NCBI GenBank assembly: GCA_913009315.1
Contig: CAJVZA010000072.1
Location: 1 to 7,757, forward strand
Direction: 5' to 3'
Origin: an uncultured Hippea sp.
Lineage (GTDB): Bacteria; Campylobacterota_A; Desulfurellia; JAADFJ01
DNA: 7,757 bases
Shown here: positions 1 to 5,670 of the stretch, piece by piece
Numbering within the stretch: the stretch's first letter is position 1
Layout of the letters: every line of letters starts with the position of its first letter
Made by a program: the position numbers and the translations under genes
Notes under the pieces: model-generated
The model's input: only the letters and a program-made list of their open reading frames with translations
The model's database searches: none
What the model was told of the DNA's origin: nothing

Positions 1-137
1 CAAAAAAGGGAATAACCTTTGACGGCACAATGACAAATTTTGTTGTAAACGGAAATATGATTGCGGGAAACGAATCCGAATATCCGATAAAAAATCATGA
101 TGAAATATCGCTCATTACAGCCTTTGCGGGAGGATAG
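1..137 (+). CDS. MoaD/ThiS-family ubiquitin-like sulfur carrier protein, C-terminal part (5' end outside window)
   Basis: The frame starting at base 3 is open from the window edge to a TAG at 135-137 and gives 44 residues. The segment contains VVNGNMIAG, then NHDEISLITAFAGG at the very C-terminus. A beta-strand with 'VNG', a later '(G)DEI.LI' strand and a terminal Gly-Gly are hallmarks of the beta-grasp sulfur carriers MoaD (molybdopterin synthase small subunit) and ThiS (thiazole synthesis). In these proteins the last glycine is adenylylated by an E1-like enzyme (MoeB/ThiF) and becomes a thiocarboxylate sulfur donor. The 'DEISLI..FAGG' ending looks slightly more like MoaD, but ThiS or a tungsten/tRNA-thiolation carrier cannot be excluded. 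The family is usually 65-95 residues, so about half is visible. The start, ribosome binding site and partner genes are off the left edge. An antisense frame is also open here but has no family-like pattern. Confidence 0.8.
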   Translation, partial: KKGITFDGTMTNFVVNGNMIAGNESEYPIKNHDEISLITAFAGG

Positions 138-753
138 TATCCTTTTTGAGGCACAATTCATAAATGACATCTCGAATCTCACAAATTAGCCCTCCTCTTT
201 CGTTGCAAATAGCAGGCAGAATAGTTCTGCTATTGCCTGCTATTTGCATCTTACTAATGAATTGAAACTCTCAACCGGACATTCAGGAATTGCAAATACA
301 TCTTTTAGCGAATCTTCCGCACAAATTTCACCACAAATCTCAATAAAACCAATACACTAAAGGATATTTACTGAAAAGAGTCCAAAAAGCGTGGCTAATG
401 ATATATCAACTAATATACATATAATACTTGTATCTGACATTATACTGCGATAAAAAAGAACGTTAAATACAAGGGTTCAAGTCAGTCAATTATATTTTAT
501 CTTATTGCCCTCTATGCGGCCTCATGATGCTGTGTCAGTAGTGTAACCTTGAAATAGATGGGTTGCTTCTGTACCTCTAAGGCCAGCCGTTGAAGTAGTG
601 TTTAGCGGGTAAGGTAAGGTATAAAAATGAAAAAGTGGCTAATGAGAGCGAATTTTTTATATTACCGGCTGTATTGGAAATTTTGTATGACTAAAATTTT
701 TAGTTTTGCGGGAAGATAGCTCACTCAAAGTATGCAAAGTTAGTAGATAAGCT
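138..753. other. gene-poor intergenic region
   Basis: About 615 bp separate the sulfur-carrier stop from the terminator of the pet operon, and I see no convincing gene. It contains a strong hairpin at 204-248 (listed separately) and an 11-bp direct repeat, GTGGCTAATGA, at 391-401 and 635-645, both preceded by an A-run. A locally less AT-rich block lies around 505-610, and an AT-rich palindrome (ACTAAAA/TTTTAGT) at 690-704. Several short frames look protein-like but are broken by stops or lack starts: minus strand 240-356, plus strand 502-612, and a 30-codon plus-strand ORF at 627-719. A perfect TATAAT occurs at 420-425 without a good -35 partner. The pattern fits decayed coding or mobile DNA, or an unrecognised small RNA; nothing settles which. 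Confidence 0.6.
204..248. repeat. 15-bp perfect inverted repeat (hairpin)
   Basis: TGCAAATAGCAGGCA (204-218) is perfectly complementary to 234-248, with a 15-nt spacer. The spacer can fold further: GCAGAA (216-221) with TTCTGC (225-230) forms an alternative inner hairpin. No T-run follows on either strand, so it is not a canonical intrinsic terminator. It lies about 65 bp after the sulfur-carrier stop and could protect a 3' end, act as a palindromic repeat unit, or be the footprint of a small mobile element. Confidence 0.8.
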
Positions 754-792
754 AAAGAAAAAACCCGATTGTTAGAATCGGGTTTTTTCTTT
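754..792. terminator. bidirectional intrinsic terminator
   Basis: A 17-bp perfect stem (754-770 with 776-792) encloses the 5-nt loop GTTAG. The core is CCCGATT/AATCGGG, flanked by A-tract and T-tract sequence, so a U-run follows the stem on both strands. On the minus strand it begins 10 bp after the stop of the cytochrome c1 gene and is the evident terminator of the pet operon. On the plus strand it would stop any transcription coming through the gene-poor region from the left. Confidence 0.92.
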
Positions 793-802
793 TTTCTAAT
801 AT

Positions 803-1450
803 CTATTCTTCTATGTTGTCTTCTTCAAATACGACTTTTCTGTATAATGCTAACAGTATTGCGAGAATAATAAAGAATATGATAACGATTATACCGATGA
901 GATGTCTTCTGCTGGTTTCTTTTGCGGTGGGCAGTATTGCGGTTTTCATAAATGCCGATACCGCCAAAACCTGTTTGTCGTTTAGTTGCATATTGGGCAT
1001 TTTAGTACCCGGAAGCACCTTCTGCGGATTTTTGATAATATTAAACAGTTTTCCTTCACCGAGATAAACATATGCGGTTGAAAGATCCGGCGGAACCGAT
1101 CCGAATGCTGCCTTGAGCCCCTCCAACTGAAGCGCAAAAGCCGATTCATAAACATCTCTTGTCAAAAATCCGTTGTGCTCTTTCATAAGAATTTTAAAGA
1201 GCGGTTTTACATTTGGTGCATTGACAAAAAACGGATATATTTTTTTGTATCTCAAGGAGTGGCAGGCGGCGCAGGACGTCTTAAATATTTTTGAACCTTC
1301 TTTAATTAATTGAGCCTCGCCGACTTTTGCCTTGATAATCTCGGCAGACTGAGGGACCTTCCATTCTGATGGCTCCAGAATACCGCTCCAGAGAGCATAG
1401 AACAGACCGCCAAGTATTATAACAATTGGAATTGAACGAAGGAATTTCAC
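803..1450 (-). CDS. petC: cytochrome c1 subunit of a cytochrome bc complex
   Basis: This 215-residue protein is the monohaem c-type subunit that takes electrons from the Rieske cluster and passes them to a periplasmic acceptor. The haem site is CAACH (C60, C63, H64), followed by SLRY as in many cytochrome c1 proteins. PPDLS (120-124) and PGTKMPNM (147-154) follow; M151 or M154 is the likely sixth haem ligand. An N-terminal hydrophobic stretch (about 6-22) is an export signal or uncleaved anchor, and a C-terminal segment (about 184-203) followed by basic residues anchors the haem domain to the membrane. It is somewhat shorter than typical cytochrome c1 and has one haem, unlike the dihaem versions of Campylobacterota. 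The start is GTG, overlapping the cytochrome b stop by four bases, with AGGAGG seven bases upstream. It is the last gene of the operon. The cytochrome c1 role is clear from motifs and context; petC is used as the common bacterial symbol. Confidence 0.92.
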   Translation of the reverse strand: MKFLRSIPIVIILGGLFYALWSGILEPSEWKVPQSAEIIKAKVGEAQLIKEGSKIFKTSCAACHSLRYKKIYPFFVNAPNVKPLFKILMKEHNGFLTRDVYESAFALQLEGLKAAFGSVPPDLSTAYVYLGEGKLFNIIKNPQKVLPGTKMPNMQLNDKQVLAVSAFMKTAILPTAKETSRRHLIGIIVIIFFIILAILLALYRKVVFEEDNIEE

Positions 1451-1463
1451 TGTATTGCCTCCT
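1447..1463 (-). promoter_or_regulatory. translational coupling site of petB/petC (GTGA overlap plus strong RBS)
   Basis: On the minus strand the petB stop TGA and the petC start GTG share GTGA (1450-1447). A full AGGAGG (complement of 1458-1463) lies seven bases ahead of the GTG. This decides the start of cytochrome c1 and suggests coupled translation at matched levels of the two subunits. Confidence 0.8.
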
Positions 1464-2622
1464 TTTTTTTCTCAAAATGAGCTATCACCGGTAAGCTTAC
1501 GAAAAATAACATATTGATAAAGAAGAATACTTGTCCAATTACTATTGACTGAGCTGTATCCGGCTGTGTGCCCTCAATGGAAAGTACCGCAAAAGAAAGA
1601 AGAAACAACAGGTACATAAAGTAAAACAGAGGACGTTTTGTTGCGCTTTTTTTCTTTGATGTATCCAGAATTGGTAATAAAAGTAGAAATATTAAGAACA
1701 TATTGGTTGCCATAAAGCCGAGAAATTTGCCCGGTATAGATCTGAAGATTTCATAAAAAGCCGTTAGATACCACTCAGGTGCAATATGTGCAGGTGTTCT
1801 CATTGGATCTGCGGGAGCAAAATTAGCGGAAGGTGTAAATGGGGCAGGATTAAAGAATATAAAATAGGAAAATGCTGCCAATACGATTGCTATTATAACA
1901 CCTTCTTTCAAGGTTACATATATGAATGGAACCGTTTCTTTTTCATTTCCGTGAACTTCGCGTCCGTCTGCACTTGTAACACCTGTCTGATGAAAAAATT
2001 GCATATGAAGAAAGACAAGGACTATCAGCAGAAGCGGCAAAAGTACAACATGCAGTGCAAAAAATCTTGTGATTGTGATGTCTCCAACTGAAAACCCGCC
2101 TTTTATCCATAAAGATACCTTGTCCATTATGTCAAGCGGAATAGCTGTCGGCATTTCGCTGACTACCTCACTTGCCCAGTATGAAAGCTGTCCCTGGGGA
2201 AGAAGATATCCGGTTAGAACCAGAAGGATCGTAACCATATATATTACCCATCCGGTAATCCAAATGAGCTGTCTTGGATTTTTGTACGCGTTGTAGTAGA
2301 CGCCTGTAAACATATGAGTATATATTATTGCCATAAAGAAGCCTGCACCTACCGCATGCAGTGATCTCAAAAACCATCCCCATGGAACAACCTGCACTAT
2401 GGTGTAGTTTACGCTGTCGAATGCCAGTTTCGCATCGGGCTTGTAATACATCAGCACAAAGATACCGCTTATAATTTGTATAACAAAAAATAATACTGCC
2501 AGCATGCCGAGTGAGTATGGTAATGTTAAACCTTTAGGCACTCTATATTCAACCATCTCTTTATGAAAAATTCTCCCTAACCCTGTTCTTGATTCAAACC
2601 ATTCTTTTACTGACTGATTCAT
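1447..2622 (-). CDS. petB: cytochrome b, full-length, of a cytochrome bc complex
   Basis: This 391-residue, eight-helix integral membrane protein carries the two b haems and forms both quinone sites. Predicted helices lie at about 33-60, 80-108, 116-140, 183-210, 237-257, 299-319, 331-349 and 360-384. Haem ligands are H89 and H103 in helix B (13 residues between) and H191 and H206 in helix D. The helix D pair has 14 residues between, the spacing typical of cytochrome b6 rather than of mitochondrial-type cytochrome b. The quinol-oxidation motif PEWY is at 282-285. The usual PWGQ-type loop reads PQGQ (142-145). The following YWASEVVSEMPTAIP also resembles the b6 pattern, yet the protein is unsplit as in bc1 complexes. 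The ATG start has AAGGAG five bases upstream. It lies 19 bp after the Rieske gene and overlaps petC by four bases. Identification is very secure; quinone type is inferred. Confidence 0.97.
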   Translation of the reverse strand: MNQSVKEWFESRTGLGRIFHKEMVEYRVPKGLTLPYSLGMLAVLFFVIQIISGIFVLMYYKPDAKLAFDSVNYTIVQVVPWGWFLRSLHAVGAGFFMAIIYTHMFTGVYYNAYKNPRQLIWITGWVIYMVTILLVLTGYLLPQGQLSYWASEVVSEMPTAIPLDIMDKVSLWIKGGFSVGDITITRFFALHVVLLPLLLIVLVFLHMQFFHQTGVTSADGREVHGNEKETVPFIYVTLKEGVIIAIVLAAFSYFIFFNPAPFTPSANFAPADPMRTPAHIAPEWYLTAFYEIFRSIPGKFLGFMATNMFLIFLLLLPILDTSKKKSATKRPLFYFMYLLFLLSFAVLSIEGTQPDTAQSIVIGQVFFFINMLFFVSLPVIAHFEKKKEAIQ

Positions 2623-2641
2623 AGTTTCTCCTTAGTAAGAT

Positions 2642-3160
2642 TTAACCCACGATTAATGTATTGCCGACAAGTTTCTGCTTTGGAATGTGAAGCGGTATCG
2701 GCGGAGGTCCTGCAATATTATCTCCCCAAGGTGTATAAACGCCTCCATGACAAGGACAGTAATATACCGGTATTCCGTTTTTTCCGCCATTCTTTTCCCA
2801 GATAGGTATACAGCCCAAATGTGTGCATACGCCTATAATGGCAACTACATTCTTTTGCTTTGCGAGAAGAGGCTTAAAAATTTTATAGTTTATGCTCTCC
2901 TCCGCCTTGCCGCCCCATTTTTTGGGGGTAAATCCTGCAGGAAACTTCATTATAAACAGCGGTTTTCCTTTGTATGGAATCGTTGCAAGTTTCAGTTCCT
3001 TGAGACCGCTGATGTCAAATTTTGCTATTGACTGTGCCAGAGCAGCTTTATCCGGTGCTAAACTTGCAACAGCGGGATAAACGGCGGAAACTGCTCCTAT
3101 CCCGCCTGCGACACATGTAGCTCTTCCAAGAAATTTCCTTCGGCTGATTTTATCACCCAT
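2642..3160 (-). CDS. petA: Rieske [2Fe-2S] iron-sulfur subunit of a cytochrome bc complex
   Basis: This 172-residue protein takes the first electron from quinol at the Qo site and carries it to cytochrome c1. A twin-arginine motif, SRRKFLG (6-12), followed by a hydrophobic segment (about 14-34), is the usual Tat-dependent, uncleaved N-anchor. The cluster-binding boxes are CTHLGC (112-117) and CPCHGG (135-140); C112, H114, C135 and H138 ligate the cluster, and C117 and C137 can form the stabilising disulfide. The Pro loop GPPP is at 151-154. In high-potential Rieske proteins the second box is CPCHGS followed two residues later by Tyr. Here Ser is Gly (G140) while the Tyr is kept (Y142), which predicts a lower midpoint potential and suits menaquinol. 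The ATG has GGGAGG nine bases upstream. It is the first gene of the operon, downstream of a strong promoter. Confidence 0.97.
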   Translation of the reverse strand: MGDKISRRKFLGRATCVAGGIGAVSAVYPAVASLAPDKAALAQSIAKFDISGLKELKLATIPYKGKPLFIMKFPAGFTPKKWGGKAEESINYKIFKPLLAKQKNVVAIIGVCTHLGCIPIWEKNGGKNGIPVYYCPCHGGVYTPWGDNIAGPPPIPLHIPKQKLVGNTLIVG

Positions 3161-3248
3161 ATTATATTTCCTCCCTGGTCATAATGTTTTCTAACTAACC
3201 ATAAGTATGCAAAATCATTTCCTGTCAATCGTTCAAAACCCGTGGATC

Positions 3249-3276
3249 ATTATATTTATCTGTTTTTCATTGTCAA
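3249..3276 (-). promoter_or_regulatory. sigma70-type promoter of the petABC operon
   Basis: On the minus strand TTGACA (complement of 3271-3276) and TATAAT (complement of 3249-3254) are both perfect consensus hexamers with a 16-bp spacer. Transcription would start near 3242, giving an untranslated leader of about 80 nt before the Rieske ATG at 3160. I see no clear operator palindrome around it, so high constitutive expression is the simplest reading. Confidence 0.85.
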
Positions 3277-3372
3277 TTTTCAGTTATTTCGATATTTTTA
3301 CTGTATCCGGCCTGTTTGCAATTTCGTTTATACCTAATAATCGCATAGAAATAATTAACCCTTTTTAATCAT

Positions 3373-3403
3373 TTGACACCAACTATTAATAGAGTAATAT
3401 ACT
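3373..3403 (+). promoter_or_regulatory. probable promoter of rpsA
   Basis: A perfect -35 hexamer TTGACA lies at 3373-3378. The best -10 match, TATACT, is at 3398-3403 (19-bp spacer, long); TAATAT (3395-3400, 16 bp) and AATATA (3396-3401, 17 bp) are weaker matches with better spacing. Transcription would start near 3408-3411, leaving a leader of only about 20 nt. The promoter is divergent from the pet promoter about 100 bp away. Confidence 0.6.
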
Positions 3404-3417
3404 GTTAGTTTTTGGAT

Positions 3418-3424
3418 GGGAGGA
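3418..3424 (+). promoter_or_regulatory. ribosome binding site fixing the rpsA start
   Basis: GGGAGGA at 3418-3424 sits five bases before the ATG at 3430. The frame is also open to a TTG at 3412, but that would place the Shine-Dalgarno inside the gene, so 3430 is the better start. An ATG at 3416 is out of frame and stops after four codons. Confidence 0.85.
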
Positions 3425-3429
3425 TTTTG

Positions 3430-5373
3430 ATGGAAATAGAAAAAAGCAGTGGAATTGATACGACAGAAGAGACCGGCACAAAAAGTGAGGAGATTCTCAT
3501 AGAGAAAACATCAAAGAAATCGGATGATGATGATAATCATGAAAGTATGACAAACTACTTGAAAGAGCTGGAAAAAGAAAAGGATAAAGAACCCGGCAGC
3601 ATGGTTAAGGCAACCGTTGTTAAGGTGTCAAGCGATGAAGTTTTTGTTGATATAGGAGCAAAAACAGAAGGAATTATCAAGATTGGCGAGTTTAAGGATG
3701 ATGAGGGAAATGCTAATGTAAAAGTAGGCGACAGCTTTGATGTCGTGCTTGTCAGAATGCTCAGCGAAGACGGTTTTACACTTGTGTCCAAAAGAGAAGC
3801 TGACAAAAATAAATGCTGGATCGAACTTGAGGAAATCTTTAACTCGGAAAAGACGGTTGAAGGCAAAATTATCAAGAGAGTAAAAGGCGGATATTATGTC
3901 GATATCGGAGTTACCGCTTTTCTTCCGGGGTCGCAGGTTGGTGTCAGAACACCCCATGATTACGATTCTTATATCGGAAATAGTTATAAATATAACATAA
4001 TAAGTTTAAATAAAGACAGATCAAATATTGTTGTTTCCAGAAAGGCTGTTGTAAAAAAAGAAAACGAAGAGAGAAAAGCGGCGATACTGAGCAAGATCGA
4101 AGAAGGTTTGGTAGTAGAGGGAATCATTAAAAGTATTGTAGCATATGGCCTTTTTGTTGATATAGGAGGATTTGAGGGGCTTGTTCATGTGAGTAATCTG
4201 AGCTGGGGAAGAATTCCCGATCCTCAAAAAGCATATAAGGTAGGCGATAAAATAACCGTTAAAATTATTCGTTTCGATAAAGAAACCGAAAAAGTATATC
4301 TTGGTATTAAGCAGCTGACTGAGGATCCCTGGAATAATATGCCTGGTGATTTTGTGGAGAATGCTATTGTTGAAGGCATAGTAAAAAATATTGTAAGCTA
4401 TGGTATTTTTGTTGAACTAAAAGGAAATTTGGAAGGTTTGGTTCATCTGAGTGAAGTTTCCTGGGATAAATCCGTAAAAGCTTCTAAGATTGTAAAACCG
4501 GGAGATAAAATCAAAGTAAAAATTCTTGCTGTTGATCCGCAGAAACGCCGGATTGCACTAAGCATGAAACAGGTAACGGAAGATCCATGGATAGATATTG
4601 GAGCCAGGTACCATATCGGAGATACCGTCGTGGGGACTGTAACGGCATGTTATGATTTCGGTGCTTTTGTAAAGCTTGAGACGGGAGTTGAAGGTTTAAT
4701 ACATAAAGGTGATATTACATGGTATTCAAGAGAACCGAATCCTAAAGAGATGTTCAAAATAAATGATCCCGTAACTGCCATAGTTTTATTGGCGGATGAG
4801 GAAAGGAGAAAGATTGCGCTTTCAACGAAAATGCTTGAAGGCGATCCTTGGGAGCAAGTGAGCGGAATGTTTTTTGTGGGTGATCAAATCGAGGGAGAAG
4901 TTGTAAACTTAAAAGATTTCGGTGCATTTGTAGATATTGCTCCCGGAGTGGAAGGTTTAGTACATGTTTCCGAGTTGGATAATCTTCCGGCAGATGAACG
5001 GAAAAAAATAAAAGAGCATACAAAGGTAAAGGTGGAGATGCTGAGAATAGATAAATCAAGGCATCGTATCGGTTTGTCTATTGTAAAAATAGTTGACTCG
5101 GAAACGGAAAGCGGCGAAGAGACCAAACCATTGCAATCGGAAACGGCAGGCAATGAAGAATCAAAACCGTTGCAATCGGAAACGGCAGGCAATGAAGAAT
5201 CAAAACCGTTGCAATCGGAAACGGCAGGCAATGAAGAATCAAAACCGTTGCAATCGGAAACGACAAGCAACGAAGAATCCAAACCATTGCAAGAGAATAA
5301 TGATAAATCCGAAGAAACGCATTCCGAAGAAGCTCATGAGAAAGTTCAGGAAGAAACGCACAAGGAAGAGTAA
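3430..5373 (+). CDS. rpsA: 30S ribosomal protein S1 with six S1 domains and a repeat-containing acidic C-terminal tail
   Basis: Starting at 3430 the protein has 647 residues. It binds mRNA on the 30S subunit and helps load messages with structure or weak Shine-Dalgarno sites. Six S1 (OB-fold) RNA-binding domains can be laid out at about 56-121, 140-205, 226-295, 311-380, 396-467 and 483-552. Domains 3 to 6 show the familiar 'V.G.V..I..YG.FV.(I/L)..G.EGLVH.S..SW' pattern; domains 1 and 2 are more divergent, as expected for the ribosome-binding half. Extra parts are an acidic, low-complexity N-terminus (about 1-55, including DDDD at 32-35) and a C-terminal tail (about 557-647) rich in Glu, Ser and Lys with five copies of a 13-residue repeat. 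Six domains match E. coli S1 (557 aa); the extra length is mostly these two extensions. tRNA-Pro follows 47 bp downstream with no terminator between, so co-transcription is possible. The family assignment is very secure. Confidence 0.97.
   Translation: MEIEKSSGIDTTEETGTKSEEILIEKTSKKSDDDDNHESMTNYLKELEKEKDKEPGSMVKATVVKVSSDEVFVDIGAKTEGIIKIGEFKDDEGNANVKVGDSFDVVLVRMLSEDGFTLVSKREADKNKCWIELEEIFNSEKTVEGKIIKRVKGGYYVDIGVTAFLPGSQVGVRTPHDYDSYIGNSYKYNIISLNKDRSNIVVSRKAVVKKENEERKAAILSKIEEGLVVEGIIKSIVAYGLFVDIGGFEGLVHVSNLSWGRIPDPQKAYKVGDKITVKIIRFDKETEKVYLGIKQLTEDPWNNMPGDFVENAIVEGIVKNIVSYGIFVELKGNLEGLVHLSEVSWDKSVKASKIVKPGDKIKVKILAVDPQKRRIALSMKQVTEDPWIDIGARYHIGDTVVGTVTACYDFGAFVKLETGVEGLIHKGDITWYSREPNPKEMFKINDPVTAIVLLADEERRKIALSTKMLEGDPWEQVSGMFFVGDQIEGEVVNLKDFGAFVDIAPGVEGLVHVSELDNLPADERKKIKEHTKVKVEMLRIDKSRHRIGLSIVKIVDSETESGEETKPLQSETAGNEESKPLQSETAGNEESKPLQSETAGNEESKPLQSETTSNEESKPLQENNDKSEETHSEEAHEKVQEETHKEE
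5098..5292 (+). repeat. in-frame 39-bp tandem repeat encoding the S1 tail
   Basis: Five 39-bp units (starting at 5098, 5137, 5176, 5215 and 5254) encode 13-residue units. The three central units are the identical peptide SETAGNEESKPLQ; the first reads SETESGEETKPLQ and the last SETTSNEESKPLQ. In the phase starting at TTG 5131, the three units to 5247 are identical at the DNA level, which suggests recent duplication. Because 39 is a multiple of 3, unit gain or loss would keep the frame. The encoded segment (residues 557-621) is acidic and probably disordered. Confidence 0.93.
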
Positions 5374-5420
5374 AAATTTCTTTGTGTTGAGCAGATAACA
5401 ATAACAACTTGTTTGTGCAG

Positions 5421-5497
5421 CGGGGCGTGGCGCAGCCTGGTAGCGCACACCCTTGGGGTGGGTGTGGTCGCTGGTTCAAATCCAGTCGCCCCGACCA
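5421..5497 (+). tRNA. tRNA-Pro (anticodon GGG)
   Basis: A complete cloverleaf can be drawn. The acceptor stem is CGGGGCG (5421-5427) with CGCCCCG (5487-5493), the D stem GCGC/GCGC (5430-5433 and 5443-5446), and the anticodon stem CACCC/GGGTG (5448-5452 and 5460-5464) around the loop TTGGGGT. The T stem GCTGG/CCAGT closes TTCAAAT. Anticodon GGG is at 5455-5457 and reads CCC and CCU proline codons. The first pair is C1-G72 with discriminator A73, the known identity pattern of bacterial tRNA-Pro, and G follows the anticodon as expected. The 3' CCA is encoded (5495-5497). Confidence 0.97.
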
Positions 5498-5670
5498 TTT
5501 AAGTTTTCTGAAAATTTGAAACTGTTTATTTGGCAGTTTCTCATTCTCCTACCTACCTGCCGGAATTTCGTAGCGGCAGTCTCAATTGTTAGTTTTGACG
5601 TACTTTTATAAATAGGCGAAGTTGGGAAGAGAAAAGAGAAAAACCGGCAAGCAGTCAAGCCTGTATGTAA
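5498..5670. other. convergent intergenic region with small hairpins
   Basis: The 173 bp between tRNA-Pro and the convergent signalling gene hold two short perfect hairpins. GAAACTG/CAGTTTC lies at 5518-5524 and 5534-5540, and CTGCCG/CGGCAG at 5557-5562 and 5574-5579. Neither is followed by a clean T-run, so they may be RNA 3' processing or stability structures rather than terminators. I see no gene here. Confidence 0.6.

Noticed and set aside
132-142. Short palindrome GGATAGTATCC at the sulfur-carrier stop as a terminator
   Set aside because: The arms are only 5 bp around one base. The following T-run is short, so it is too weak to call.
1-185. Open minus-strand frame from a GTG near 185 through the left edge, preceded by GGAGGG
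   Set aside because: It is antisense to the sulfur-carrier end, whose Gly-Gly terminus and strand pattern are family-specific. The antisense peptide shows no recognisable pattern.
164-265. 33-codon plus-strand ORF with a hydrophobic C-terminus (IAGRIVLLLPAICILLMN), like a small toxin
   Set aside because: Its hydrophobic part is encoded by the hairpin itself, there is no usable Shine-Dalgarno and no promoter. The hydrophobicity is probably a by-product of the palindrome.
690-704. ACTAAAA/TTTTAGT palindrome as an operator
   Set aside because: It has only a 1-nt centre in very AT-rich sequence with no promoter beside it, so chance is sufficient explanation.
138-753. CRISPR array or tandem repeats in the gene-poor region
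   Set aside because: No regularly spaced repeats are present, only one 11-bp pair and one inverted repeat.
3412-3429. TTG start of rpsA six codons upstream of the ATG
   Set aside because: The Shine-Dalgarno GGGAGGA lies after the TTG and at the correct distance from the ATG at 3430.
4884-5479. Antisense and shifted ORFs across the S1 tail (minus 4884-5282 and 5078-5479, plus 5093-5398) encoding repeated peptides
   Set aside because: The 39-bp repeat length is a multiple of 3, so every frame inherits a repeat and stays open. These have no ribosome binding sites, overlap a certain gene, and 5078-5479 also runs into the tRNA.
5595-5614. Plus-strand promoter from TTGACG (5595) and TATAAA nearby
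   Set aside because: The gap between the two hexamers is far too short for a sigma70 promoter, and no plus-strand gene follows.
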